A stretch of 64,000 bases of DNA. It comes from Sphingomonas piscis (lineage in GTDB: Bacteria; Pseudomonadota; Alphaproteobacteria; Sphingomonadales; Sphingomonadaceae). The notes under the pieces are model-generated. The model saw only the letters and a program-made list of their open reading frames with translations. It was not told where the DNA came from and did not search any database. The translations under genes and the position numbers were made by a program. Positions 32,204-40,683 of this stretch are shown here, piece by piece. How positions within the stretch are numbered: position 1 is the stretch's first letter; each line of letters opens with the position of its first letter. The DNA lies in assembly GCF_011300455.1 (NCBI RefSeq), contig NZ_CP049869.1, positions 1,364,001 through 1,428,000 of the forward strand. Direction: 5' to 3'.

Positions 32204-32817
32204 GCGATGAAGCGAAAGTGGTGCATCTCGTAGACGACGATGACGCGATCCGTCGCTCGGTTGGCTTTATGCTGAAAACATCAGGTTTTCGCGTCGTCAG
32301 CCACGAGTCCGGCGTGGATCTCTTGAAGGAAACAAGTCTCGAGACTGGCTGCATACTTCTCGACATTCGGATGCCAGGAATGGATGGCCTGGATGTGCAG
32401 CAGGCCCTGCTGGACAAGGGTGTGTCGCTTCCCGTCATCATCATGACTGGTCATGGCGACGTGAGTCTTGCAGTAAGGGCGATGAAGGCGGGCGCGACCG
32501 ATTTCATCGAAAAACCGTTCGAAAAGTCCCTTTTGCTTGCCGCACTCGACCGTGCATTCAAGCGGATCGAGAAATCGGAAGTTTTGGCGAACCGCGCTCA
32601 GGACTCTCTGGTCAAGCTACAGGCTTTAACCGCCCGCGAGCGTGAGGTGCTGGACGGGCTCGCTCAGGGCCTGCCCAACAAAACCATCGCCTATGATCTT
32701 GGTATCAGCCCACGGACCGTGGAGATCCACAGATCGAATGTCATGTCGAAGCTTGAGGTGCGGAGCTTGTCGGAAGCGCTCCGCATCGCCTTTGCGGCTG
32801 AGGAAGCGAAGAACTGA
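32200..32817 (+). CDS. fixJ: FixJ-type response regulator
   Basis: A 205-residue two-domain regulator. The receiver has VHLVDDDDAIRRSVGFML, ILLDIRMPGMDGLDVQQAL (phospho-Asp), PVIIMTGHGDV and DFIEKPFEK; the C-terminal LuxR/NarL helix-turn-helix has LTAREREVLDGLAQGLPNKT and GISPRTVEIHRSNVMSKLEV. It is coupled to fixL. Targets are probably the stress and respiration genes around it, some of which share a CTACG-N8-CGTAG dyad. Confidence 0.93.
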   Translation: MSDEAKVVHLVDDDDAIRRSVGFMLKTSGFRVVSHESGVDLLKETSLETGCILLDIRMPGMDGLDVQQALLDKGVSLPVIIMTGHGDVSLAVRAMKAGATDFIEKPFEKSLLLAALDRAFKRIEKSEVLANRAQDSLVKLQALTAREREVLDGLAQGLPNKTIAYDLGISPRTVEIHRSNVMSKLEVRSLSEALRIAFAAEEAKN

Positions 32818-32859
32818 ACGGCGGTGAGATGCGGCATTCCGCACCCCACCGCTATGGGG

Positions 32860-33750
32860 TTAATGGGCAATGACCAGCGGCACCTGGCAGTCTTGCAGCA
32901 CCGTCCGGGTTACGCCGCCGAACAGGAATTCGCCGATCCGAGTATGGCTGTAGCCGCCCATCACGAGGTAAGCGCCCATCCGCTGAGCCTGGCTCATGAT
33001 GCAGCCTGCAACGTAGTCGTCTCCGCCGCCACTGCTGTTCGTGTTGACCGTCAGCTCGGCGTGGATGCCGTGACGCGAAAGATATTCCAGCAGCTGGGTT
33101 CCTGGGAACGCCTCAGAACGCTCCTGATCGACACGGAGGACACGCACCTCCGATGCGCCCTGAAGCAGTTTTAAGGAGGACCGAACTGCATCCGCCGCTT
33201 CCGAACTCCCGTCCCATGCAATCAACGCGGGCCCGGTCGGATCGAATGGAGAGCCTTTGCTGGACGGGATTAGTAAAGGGGTCCGAGACCTTTGGAGCAG
33301 GTCACCAAGGATGCCGATCGCCGGGCCGGCGAAGTCGGTTCTGTGGGGCTCACGACCAGTGATCACGATGTCGGCCAGAGAGGCGTGTTTAAGAATCTGA
33401 GCGACGACGTTTCCTGTGATCTCGACATAATCCCACGTCACGTCCTCGCCGCGCAACTTCTCCTCCACGCGCGCACGCAGCTGCTTTTCCGCATCTCCGA
33501 GCGCGTCGATGACGTCGTCCATGACGAAGATCCCGCCAAAGGTGTCGAACGCCACGTAGGCTTCGATAGGCGTGACATGGAGGCACCTGAGATGTCCCGA
33601 CGATGCGCGGGCCAGGGAAAGTGCCGTTTCAAATCGCTCTTCGAGGGAGGTATCGTCCTGAACGTGAAGCAGAATGCATTTAACGGCGGGCTGCCGGGCG
33701 CTTTGTGCTGCGGCGGGCCGGTCGATGAGCATCTGAGTATCGCCTAGCAT
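32860..33750 (-). CDS. Tandem universal stress protein (UspA)
   Basis: A 296-residue protein of two Usp domains. The first (KCILLHVQDDTSLEERFETA, about residues 24-160) is degenerate; the second ends with the ATP-binding motif GGYSHTRIGEFLFGGVTRTV, and has ALIAWDGSSEAADAV at its first strand. Tandem Usp proteins accompany anaerobic or dormancy regulons in many proteobacteria. It is convergent with fixJ and divergent from the PPOX gene. Confidence 0.93.
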   Translation of the reverse strand: MLGDTQMLIDRPAAAQSARQPAVKCILLHVQDDTSLEERFETALSLARASSGHLRCLHVTPIEAYVAFDTFGGIFVMDDVIDALGDAEKQLRARVEEKLRGEDVTWDYVEITGNVVAQILKHASLADIVITGREPHRTDFAGPAIGILGDLLQRSRTPLLIPSSKGSPFDPTGPALIAWDGSSEAADAVRSSLKLLQGASEVRVLRVDQERSEAFPGTQLLEYLSRHGIHAELTVNTNSSGGGDDYVAGCIMSQAQRMGAYLVMGGYSHTRIGEFLFGGVTRTVLQDCQVPLVIAH

Positions 33751-33835
33751 TGGCTTTCTCCTGTTTGTGCTGGGGACAGGCCGCCAGCATCGCGGACATT
33801 TTGAGCTTTTCGCTGAGACGTTGAATCAGGGTTTT

Positions 33836-33880
33836 CCCGTATCTTCCGATCACCGCGGCGCGCTCCCGACGAGATACGGG
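33836..33880. promoter_or_regulatory. Inverted repeat in the UspA-PPOX divergent promoter region
   Basis: CCCGTATCT (33836-33844) and AGATACGGG (33872-33880) are perfect 9-base arms 27 bp apart. The right arm runs into ATACGGGACTTCACCTAT, which partly resembles the CTACG-N8-CGTAG dyad. Each arm faces one of the two divergent genes, as expected for a shared operator region. Confidence 0.5.
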
Positions 33881-34004
33881 ACTTCACCTATATGAAGTTG
33901 GGCGCCGGAGGTGCGAACAGGTCAACAGGTCTTGCGGAGACTCGCGATCCCCAGCCCGACACCTTCGCAAGACCCGGATCTCTCTTACGCGTCAGGATGG
34001 TTGG

Positions 34005-34517
34005 ATGAAGGACAAGGCCGTCAGGATCCTGGACGAAAACAGGATTATGGCTCTCGCCACCGTCCGGCCCGATGGGTGGCCGCAGGCGACCATGGTGAGT
34101 TACGCGAACGATGAACTAGTTCTCTATTTCGTCGTGTCTCCCGAGAGCCAAAAGTTTAAGAACATTTGCTGGGACGACCGGGTCTCCATCGCCATTGGGC
34201 GAGACTTCCATCATCCCGGCAGTATCCGCGGCCTCTCGATCGCAGCTCGAGCTTCAGAGGTGCGCGATGCTGCGCAGCGGCGCCGAGCCATTGATCAAGT
34301 CATTATCCGACATCCGGCGCTCAAGCGCTTGCAGTTGGCCGATGGCACGGCCGTGATGCGCGCCGACTGCAGTATCATAAGCATCCTAGATTACGCGATG
34401 GGTTTTGGACACACCGATCTGCTCGCCGTCAAAAAGGATGAACTCACGCAATTGGATCCAGCGCGGGACGACGACTGGGGGTTTGGAAACACCCCGGCGC
34501 CGCTCAAAGACTTCTAG
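34005..34517 (+). CDS. Pyridoxamine 5'-phosphate oxidase-family flavin-binding protein
   Basis: A 170-residue split beta-barrel protein. MKDKAVRILDENRIMALATV, RPDGWPQATMVSYANDELVL, YFVVSPESQKFKNICWDDR and VSIAIGRDFHHPGSIRGLSI follow the PPOX-fold pattern used to bind FMN, F420 or heme. The substrate is not known. It belongs to the low-oxygen gene group and is 6 bp upstream of the DUF2147 gene. Confidence 0.88.
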   Translation: MKDKAVRILDENRIMALATVRPDGWPQATMVSYANDELVLYFVVSPESQKFKNICWDDRVSIAIGRDFHHPGSIRGLSIAARASEVRDAAQRRRAIDQVIIRHPALKRLQLADGTAVMRADCSIISILDYAMGFGHTDLLAVKKDELTQLDPARDDDWGFGNTPAPLKDF

Positions 34518-34523
34518 TCCGCT

Positions 34524-34919
34524 ATGCTCGCAGCGGTAGTCGCATCGCTTCTGCTTCAGGTAGCGGCGCCTGCAGCGTCGCCAGAGGGTTTCTGGATGAA
34601 CCCAGCCGGCACGGTTGTCGTGGAGGTCCGTCAATGCAGTAAGCGGCTTTACTGCGGTCGCGCACTATGGGCGTCTGACAAGGCGCTTGCCGATGCACGC
34701 CACGGCGGAACGCCCCAACTTGTCGGAACCGAATTGATGAGGAACTTTGCGCCTGCGGGAGATCGCCGTTGGAAGGGCAAGTTCTTCATTGCCGACCGCA
34801 ATCAGACCACCTCGGGTGAAATCAAACTGCTAAACGCTGAGCAGCTCCGTGTCAGCGGCTGCGCTGTCGGTCGGTTACTGTGCAAGTCGCAGATTTGGAC
34901 TCGCACGACGCGTCGGTGA
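34524..34919 (+). CDS. DUF2147 family exported protein
   Basis: A 131-residue protein: signal peptide MLAAVVASLLLQVAAPAASP, then PEGFWMNPAGTVVVEVRQCS, LYCGRALWAS and a C-terminal FFIADRNQTTSGEIKLLNAE, the lipocalin-like DUF2147 pattern. Four cysteines fit periplasmic disulfides. Probably cotranscribed with the PPOX gene. It ends 1 bp from the restored end of the convergent DUF4010 gene. Confidence 0.88.
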   Translation: MLAAVVASLLLQVAAPAASPEGFWMNPAGTVVVEVRQCSKRLYCGRALWASDKALADARHGGTPQLVGTELMRNFAPAGDRRWKGKFFIADRNQTTSGEIKLLNAEQLRVSGCAVGRLLCKSQIWTRTTRR

Positions 34920-34920
34920 G

Positions 34921-36173
34921 TTACAATCGGTTTAGGCTGATGATGAGGCCCGCCGACAATACGGCCATGCTGGCGGCCAGGGCGACGGCAGCCGACCGAC
35001 CGCGACCGCGCGCATACACCAGGGTGACGCCGACTTTCACGGCCATATTGGCGAGAATGGTCCCCCGAGGGCTATGGCAGCAAGGGCCGGTGCGATTGCG
35101 TCAGGCTTCAAGCCACCCACGGTTACAATCGCGGCATCGACATCTACGCTGCCCATCAGCAGGATGAGGATCGCCAGGCCCTGATCGCCAAACCTGTGTT
35201 CGGCCCATCTGGCCGCGACAGCTGCGGCGGCGAGAAACAGAAGGAACCCAAGCGCCGGAACGATAGCGATTGGGTTCCCTGGAGGAGTGGGACCCTCCGA
35301 CCTGCTCGCCGTCCGATAGAGCAAAACGCCTGCGAGCCAAGCGATCAGCAGCGCCGGGGCGACCAGCAATGCGAAGGGCAACAGCACCGAAGTTGCAAGC
35401 ACCGCCACCAATATGAGGACGCGAAGATACATGACGGCGCTCGCAAGGGCGATCCCTGCCGGCTCTGTGCCGCCTGCCTGTCCTGACCCCAGCCGCTGTG
35501 CCAGTGACTGCGTCACGGCGGTCGAGCTGTAAGCGCCCCCTATAACCGCAGTCGCAACTGTCCCATGCCGCGCACCGAAGATCCGGTTGGCAATATAGCC
35601 GGCGAAGGAAAATCCGGTGACCAGAACCACCACGAGCCAAAGCTTCTGCGGATCCCAGGCCCCATATGGCCCATAGTCGCCGCTGGGCAGGAAGGGCAGC
35701 ACTGCCGCGGCTATCACGGCGAACCGCGCAAGTGCCTTCACGTCCTCGGCGTCCAACTTGGCTATGAGGCGATGCACCTCTGCCTTCATCGCAAGCACCA
35801 GGGTGACGAGCGCCGCTGCGGCAATTGCCAGTGAAGGGGTGCCACTCCCCGCAATCATGCCGAGCCCGAGCGTCAGAAGAGCAGTAATTGCGCTCGTCGC
35901 ATCGGGTTTGCCGTCCTCGCCGCTGCGACGGACGTAGCTAAACGCGATTATAAGGGCTGCAGCACCGATGATCGCTGCGGCCGCAAAGCCTTGTCCGACG
36001 TCGCCGAGAATACCGGCAAGGCCACCGAGCATGCCAAGCAAGGTAAAGGTGCGCACCCCGGCGACGCGGTGACCATCGGTAGCACCTTGAAGCCTCCACC
36101 CGCGCTCGATGCCGATCAGCAGGCCGGCACAGGTGGCAGTGGCGAGCCCAAGAGCTTGATCGCCCCAGTTCAA
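34921..36173 (-). CDS. MgtC/SapB-DUF4010 membrane protein, one-base frameshift near the 3' end
   Basis: From ATG 36173 the frame encodes MNWGDQALGLATATCAGLLI with GIERGWR (MgtC-like start), about ten hydrophobic helices and a typical DUF4010 body. It stops early at 35037 as GGPFSPIWP. Adding one base to the CCCCC run at 35062-35066 restores GGTILANMAVKVGVTLVYAR and a natural end ISLNRL at 34921, directly against the convergent DUF2147 stop; total about 417 residues. The gap is probably a sequencing error. The start overlaps the stop of the dehydrogenase gene, so they are coupled. Confidence 0.85.
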
Positions 36174-37210
36174 GCTCGCAGGCCCTTTTCTTGCACGTGC
36201 CGGAGATGCGCGTCGGCCGTCACTTCGTGCAGCGGCTTGCCCGAGGCCTCAAACGCCGCGATGTTCGCGATAGTCGTCTCAGCAATGGCCTGCATGGCCT
36301 CGCTCGTAAAGAATGCCTGGTGCCCGGTGATGAGCACGTTCGGAAAGGTGAGTAACCGCGCAAAGAGGTCGTCCCGGATGGCTTGGTCCGATAGATCCTC
36401 GAAGAAGAGGTCGCCTTCCTCCTCATAAACGTCGAGGCCGAGGTGCGCGATGGTCCCCGACTTCAAGCCCGCGACGATCGCCGTGGTGTCGACAACCGCG
36501 CCTCGGCTGGTGTTGATGAGCATGACGCCTCGCTTCATCCGTTCGATGGCTTGGCGATCGATCAGGTGGCGCGTTTCGGGCGTCAGCGGGCAATGCAACG
36601 TGATTACGTCCGAGGATGAAAGCAATTCGTTTAGCGGCACATATCTGCCGCCCAGCCCCTTCACGTCCTCGCTTTCAACTGGATCGAAAGCCAGCAACTG
36701 GCACCCGAAGCCGGCCATGATGCGCGCGAACACGGTGCCGATGCGACCGGTCCCGATAATGCCGATGGTGCGACCATGAAGATCGAAACCAAGTAGACCC
36801 TCCAAGGAGAAGTTCCCTTCTCGAACTCGGGCGTAGGCTCGGTGGATCTTCCGGTCCAAGGCAAGGATCAACGCAACCGTATGCTCGGCAATGGCATGAG
36901 GGGAGTAAGCCGGAACCCTAGCCACTGCGATCCCAAGTTCTGCAGCTGCTGCTAGATCTACATTGTTGAAGCCTGCGCCTCGGAGCGCGATCAAACGCGT
37001 TCCCTGCCTCGCGAGTATCTCGAGAATGTCGCGATCGACTTGATCATTGACGAAGGGGCACACGACTTCACTGCCGCGCGCCAGGGCCGCAGTGGAGGCA
37101 TCCAGATGCGCTTCGAAGTAGCTGATGCGGTGAACTGCTCCAGCGATGACATTCGACTGATCGAGGAACTGTCGATCATAGCTTTTGGTGCTGAAAACGG
37201 AGACTTTCAT
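36170..37210 (-). CDS. D-2-hydroxyacid dehydrogenase (D-lactate dehydrogenase-like)
   Basis: A 346-residue NAD-dependent dehydrogenase, likely reducing pyruvate to D-lactate when oxygen is short. It has GIIGTGRIGTVFARIMAGFG (NAD-binding), INTSRGAVVDT (Arg), GLDVYEEEGDLFFED (Glu) and NVLITGHQAFFTSEA (catalytic His). The FFED segment and length are typical of fermentative LdhA. The ATG at 37210 matches the usual MKVSVFSTKSYD start. It is divergent from the quinone reductase, with an operator-like sequence between them. Confidence 0.93.
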   Translation of the reverse strand: MKVSVFSTKSYDRQFLDQSNVIAGAVHRISYFEAHLDASTAALARGSEVVCPFVNDQVDRDILEILARQGTRLIALRGAGFNNVDLAAAAELGIAVARVPAYSPHAIAEHTVALILALDRKIHRAYARVREGNFSLEGLLGFDLHGRTIGIIGTGRIGTVFARIMAGFGCQLLAFDPVESEDVKGLGGRYVPLNELLSSSDVITLHCPLTPETRHLIDRQAIERMKRGVMLINTSRGAVVDTTAIVAGLKSGTIAHLGLDVYEEEGDLFFEDLSDQAIRDDLFARLLTFPNVLITGHQAFFTSEAMQAIAETTIANIAAFEASGKPLHEVTADAHLRHVQEKGLRA

Positions 37211-37278
37211 GTGAACCTTAGCGCTGCGCGATGGCTGAATGCCGATCTGAATATTGGCGCAGCGAGGCCCGGCACGCA

Positions 37279-37296
37279 CCACGGACTATTACTTAT
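37279..37296. promoter_or_regulatory. Degenerate copy of the CTACG-N8-CGTAG dyad
   Basis: CCACGGACTATTACTTAT shares 14 of 18 bases with CTACGGACTATTCCGTAG before the alternative oxidase, including the whole ACGGACTATT half. It lies in the divergent gap between the D-lactate dehydrogenase-like and quinone reductase genes. Confidence 0.45.
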
Positions 37297-37373
37297 GTTG
37301 GCCCGTCCGGCGTTCGGTGAAAAAGGCCCAGGTGCGGAAGCGCACTTCGAACACGTCTGGGGCGGGCAAACAA

Positions 37374-37952
37374 ATGAGCCGAATTCTAATCATCGACGGG
37401 CATCCCGATCCGAATATGGACCACTTCGTCCATGCGGCCGCCAGCGCCTATCAAGAGGGCGCAGAAACAGCGTTTCATAATGTTCGCCGGATCGATGTAG
37501 CCCGGCTTAACTTTCCAATTCTTCGGTCTCAGCGTGAATGGAACGATGCTCCTCCAGTCAGTGACATCAGAGAGGCGCAAGACGCCCTACAATGGGCCGA
37601 GCACGTCGCCATCTTCTATCCAATGTGGCTTGGCGACATTCCGGCCCTTCTTAAAGGCTTTCTCGAACAAGTAGCGCGTCCTACTTTCGCCTTTCGCTAC
37701 CGCCACAATGGCTTTCCCGAAAAGCTACTGAAGGGCAGGTCGGCGCGTGTGGTGGTATCAATGGGGATGCCAGCTGCCTTCTACAGCCTCGTATATCGCG
37801 CTCACAGCCTTAAGAGCCTGAAGCGAAACATACTCGGCTTCGTTGGCTTCTCGCCGGTTCGCCAGGCAGTCATCGGCGCCGTTGAAGGCAGCCCCCACCA
37901 CCGAGACCGATGGCTGAACAAGCTCCAGCGCTTGGGCGAGCAAGCACGATGA
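37374..37952 (+). CDS. NAD(P)H:quinone oxidoreductase-type flavodoxin-fold protein
   Basis: A 192-residue flavodoxin-like reductase: MSRILIIDGHPDPNMDHFVH (phosphate loop), HVAIFYPMWLGDIPALLKGF (active-site strand and loop) and ARVVVSMGMPAAFYSLVYRA. Family members reduce quinones or azo compounds with two electrons using FAD or FMN. ATG at 37374 starts the conserved domain. Its stop overlaps the start of the MBL gene (ATGA). Confidence 0.9.
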   Translation: MSRILIIDGHPDPNMDHFVHAAASAYQEGAETAFHNVRRIDVARLNFPILRSQREWNDAPPVSDIREAQDALQWAEHVAIFYPMWLGDIPALLKGFLEQVARPTFAFRYRHNGFPEKLLKGRSARVVVSMGMPAAFYSLVYRAHSLKSLKRNILGFVGFSPVRQAVIGAVEGSPHHRDRWLNKLQRLGEQAR

Positions 37953-39334
37953 TGCGCTCGTCAAATGCTGGCGTTCGTCTAACGAGTTTTGGCGGCGCTG
38001 GAACTGTGACAGGTTCCAAACACCTGCTTCAATCCGGCAAGCACCGATTGCTGATCGACTGCGGGCTTTTCCAGGGACGCAAGGAATTGCGTGAGCTCAA
38101 CTGGCAGCCACTTCCGATTGATCCGTGTTCAATCGACGCGGTGGTTCTGACGCATGCTCACCTGGATCACACTGGCTATTTGCCTCGGCTGGTAAAGGAC
38201 GGCTTCTCGGGACCGATCTTCGGGACACCTGCGTCGATTGACGTTGCTAAGCTGATCCTGCTCGACAGCGCCTTTCTTCAGGAGAAAGACGCCGAACTGG
38301 CCAACAAGTTCGGTTACAGCCGCCACGCTCCGGCTATGCCATTGTATCGGCGCATCGACGTCGAGAACTGCTTTGATTTGTTCAGGCCGCTGCCGATGCA
38401 CAAGCGGGCGCCCCTTCCCGGCGGCGCGGACATCCTCTTCCGGCCGGCAGGTCACATTCTTGGGGCTGCCACAGCGGAGATCCGGACTGCTGGCAAGGCG
38501 ATCCTGTTTTCCGGTGATCTGGGTCGCTTTGACGATCCGATGATGCCCGATCCGGAAATGGTATCACGGGCCGACATCGTAATCGTCGAATCTACATACG
38601 GCAGTCGTTTGCACGAGAAGGTGGATGCGCCAACTGCCATTCTCGACATCGTGGAGCGCACGGTGCGCCGCGGCGGAACGGTCATCGTGCCTGCCTTTGC
38701 GGTCGGAAGGGTTCAGTCGCTACTCTACTATTTCTGGCAGTTGAAAAAGGCCGGCCGGTTACCCTTGGTGCCGATCTACGTTGACAGCCCGATGGCAACG
38801 GATGCGACAAGCCTGCTTTTCGCACATCCGAGAGACCACCGGCTGGATGAAGAAGCCTGTCGGGACGTCTGCCGAGTGGCCACCTATGTCCCGGATGTCG
38901 ACGGGTCCAAGGCGCTTTCCGGCAATCCGATGCCGAAGGTCATCATATCCGCAAGCGGAATGGCTACGGGCGGGCGCGTCCTGCATCACATCAAGGCCTT
39001 CGGCACCGACCCGCGGAGCACCATCCTCTTCTCAGGCTATCAGGCGGAGGGCACTCGCGGCCGGAAGATGATCGAAGGCGAACGGCAGGTGAAGATCCAC
39101 GGCAGCTGGGTGGACATTCGGGCAGAAGTCACGGAGCTGTCGATGCTCTCGGCCCATGCTGATTCAGATGAAATTATGCGGTGGCTTGGAGGCTTTGAAG
39201 CACCACCTGAGCGACTCTTGATTGTTCATGGAGAGCCTGACTCCGCGCGTGCCCTTCAGGGGCGGGTTTCCAAGGAGCTCAATTGGAAGTGCGACGTCGT
39301 TGAGATGAACCAGCCGGTGGAACTTGGACGATAG
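37949..39334 (+). CDS. MBL-fold/beta-CASP RNA-processing nuclease
   Basis: A 461-residue metallo-beta-lactamase/beta-CASP protein. It has LTSFGGAGTVTGSKHLL, the metal-binding LTHAHLDHTGY (HxHxDH), the second metal motifs GHILGAA and GDLGR, the beta-CASP insert (PAFAVGRVQSLLYYFWQLKK), ISASGMATGGRVLHHIKAFG and the last His in LSAHADSDE. Close relatives process RNA and occur in clusters with UspA and anaerobic genes. Translation is coupled to the quinone reductase. Confidence 0.93.
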   Translation: MMRSSNAGVRLTSFGGAGTVTGSKHLLQSGKHRLLIDCGLFQGRKELRELNWQPLPIDPCSIDAVVLTHAHLDHTGYLPRLVKDGFSGPIFGTPASIDVAKLILLDSAFLQEKDAELANKFGYSRHAPAMPLYRRIDVENCFDLFRPLPMHKRAPLPGGADILFRPAGHILGAATAEIRTAGKAILFSGDLGRFDDPMMPDPEMVSRADIVIVESTYGSRLHEKVDAPTAILDIVERTVRRGGTVIVPAFAVGRVQSLLYYFWQLKKAGRLPLVPIYVDSPMATDATSLLFAHPRDHRLDEEACRDVCRVATYVPDVDGSKALSGNPMPKVIISASGMATGGRVLHHIKAFGTDPRSTILFSGYQAEGTRGRKMIEGERQVKIHGSWVDIRAEVTELSMLSAHADSDEIMRWLGGFEAPPERLLIVHGEPDSARALQGRVSKELNWKCDVVEMNQPVELGR

Positions 39335-39375
39335 AGGTAGGATCGCTTCTGCACGGAGCGAGCGGGGGAGTCGAA

Positions 39376-39750
39376 ATGTTTGAAATAATCGAAAGTGCCC
39401 CGAACGTGCTGGCACTCAGAGTGTCGAACAAGATTACAGGCGCAGACCTCGACCGGATCATGGATGGCTTGGACGAAGCTATGTCCGCTGACGACAAGGT
39501 CCACGTCTTTGTCGAGACGCACGGAATTGACGGGATCGAACTCACAGGCCTCCCGAGCTACGTGGCGAGAGCGATGCCTCTGTTAGGCAAGCTGTCACAG
39601 TTCGGCAGGGTAGCGGTAGTTGCGGACCAAGCGTGGATACGGGCAGGCACCCGTATCGAGAGCGCCATGCTGCCCTTCATAAGCTATCGGACCTTCATGC
39701 CGGATGAGCGTGACAATGCGCTCGCGTGGGTGGAAGGCACAGCGAAGTAA
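39376..39750 (+). CDS. SpoIIAA-like (STAS) protein
   Basis: A 124-residue protein of the SpoIIAA-like family: MFEIIESAPNVLALRVSNKI, VHVFVETHGIDGIELTG, and LGKLSQFGRVAVVADQAWIR. The fold resembles anti-anti-sigma STAS domains but lacks the phosphorylatable Ser region, so a lipid- or small-molecule-binding role is possible. It is 41 bp after the MBL gene and lies just upstream of the oxidase promoter. Confidence 0.88.
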   Translation: MFEIIESAPNVLALRVSNKITGADLDRIMDGLDEAMSADDKVHVFVETHGIDGIELTGLPSYVARAMPLLGKLSQFGRVAVVADQAWIRAGTRIESAMLPFISYRTFMPDERDNALAWVEGTAK

Positions 39751-39763
39751 GCCTTAAGGCGGG

Positions 39764-39783
39764 ACTACGGACTATTCCGTAGT
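39764..39783. promoter_or_regulatory. Dyad operator ACTACGGA-N4-TCCGTAGT before the alternative oxidase
   Basis: A perfect 8-base inverted repeat with a 4-base centre; equivalently CTACG-N8-CGTAG at 39765-39782, the same as at 30577-30594. It lies about 70 bp before the oxidase ATG. It fits a NarL/FixJ-type dimer site. Confidence 0.6.
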
Positions 39784-39850
39784 TCTAGGCTAGTGGTCGC
39801 CGCCTATCTGGCTCCTGGTCAGCGGTAACGCTGGAGATCTGGAGACAAAC

Positions 39851-40540
39851 ATGACCGAACCCTTCATCGACCTCAGCGTTCATCACCAGCCGAAGGGTGC
39901 TTCGGACCGAGTGGCTTACGCTTTCACCAAGCTTCTGCGTTGGACGGCGGATACTTTCTTTGCCGAGCGCTACGGCCATCGCGCAGTGGTTCTGGAGACA
40001 GTTGCGGCTGTTCCGGGCATGGTTGGTGCCACCATCAATCACCTGCACTGCCTCCGCCGTATGTGCGACGACAAGGGCTGGATCCGCACGCTGATGGACG
40101 AAGCGGAAAATGAGCGCATGCACCTGATGACCTTCATCGAGATCAGTAAGCCGACCATTTTCGAACGCGCAGTCATCATCGGCGTCCAATGGGTCTTCTA
40201 CTGCTTCTTCTTCGCTTTATACCTGATCAGCTCCAAGACGGCGCACCGCGTAGTCGGCTACTTCGAGGAAGAAGCAGTGATCAGCTACACCCACTACCTC
40301 AAGGAGATCGACGAGGGCCGCTCGGACAATGTCCCGGCTCCAGCTATCGCCAAGCGCTACTGGGGTCTGCCTGGCGGTGCTACGCTGCGGGACGTGGTTC
40401 TGGTTGTTCGGGCCGACGAAGCTCATCACCGCGACGTCAATCATCAATTCGCCAACGAGCTTGCAGGGCTGCCGCAAGGGCAGGTGGCTCCTTGCCCGCA
40501 CCACGTCGAACTTCAGCCCCAGTGGAAGAAGGCTGCTTAG
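39851..40540 (+). CDS. aox: Alternative oxidase (cyanide-insensitive quinol oxidase)
   Basis: A 229-residue membrane-associated diiron oxidase that reduces oxygen with electrons from ubiquinol without pumping protons. Iron ligands are seen in [15 protein letters not shown] (Glu), [14 protein letters not shown] (Glu and ExxH), [14 protein letters not shown] (Glu) and [12 protein letters not shown] (ExxH). Two amphipathic segments bind the membrane. It is short at the N-terminus like other bacterial forms. It stands at the end of the low-oxygen cluster with its own dyad operator. Confidence 0.96.
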   Translation: MTEPFIDLSVHHQPKGASDRVAYAFTKLLRWTADTFFAERYGHRAVVLETVAAVPGMVGATINHLHCLRRMCDDKGWIRTLMDEAENERMHLMTFIEISKPTIFERAVIIGVQWVFYCFFFALYLISSKTAHRVVGYFEEEAVISYTHYLKEIDEGRSDNVPAPAIAKRYWGLPGGATLRDVVLVVRADEAHHRDVNHQFANELAGLPQGQVAPCPHHVELQPQWKKAA

Positions 40541-40558
40541 GCCATCGAAAATCCGGCT

Positions 40559-40576
40559 CAAGCTTCGTGAAGCTTG
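40559..40576 (+). terminator. Hairpin after aox
   Basis: CAAGCTTC-GT-GAAGCTTG is a perfect 8-bp hairpin 19 bp after the oxidase stop, with no U-run behind it. Confidence 0.45.
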
Positions 40577-40580
40577 GAAG

Positions 40581-40619
40581 AGTAGCCCCGCGAGAAGCAG
40601 TGCCTTCCGCGGGGCCTAC
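40581..40619 (+). terminator. Second, stronger hairpin after aox
   Basis: AGTAGCCCCGCG pairs with CGCGGGGcCTACT around a 15-base loop: a 12-bp G/C-rich stem with one bulged base. No U-run follows. It probably ends aox transcription. Confidence 0.5.
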
Positions 40620-40652
40620 TCGGCCGCTGTTGCAAGGGCGTCAGCAACCTCG

Positions 40653-40683
40653 CAATGTCCGCTTTGGGTCGAAAGCGGAAGTT
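40653..40683. repeat. Island palindromic repeat, single copy (n)
   Basis: AATGTCCGCTTTGGGTCGAA then AGCGGAAGTT: the best single copy, with arms GTCCGC/GCGGA(A) and a full GGGTCGAA core. Confidence 0.85.

Noticed and set aside
31052..32817. A phytochrome or light sensor as the input of the two-component pair
   Set aside because: The PAS domain has the FixL heme His and distal Arg signature and no bilin- or flavin-binding Cys motif.
12230..40683. The palindromic repeats as integron attC sites
   Set aside because: Some small genes sit between repeats like cassettes, but genes occur on both strands, there is no integron integrase, and the core GTT/AAC crossover pattern of attC is not clear.
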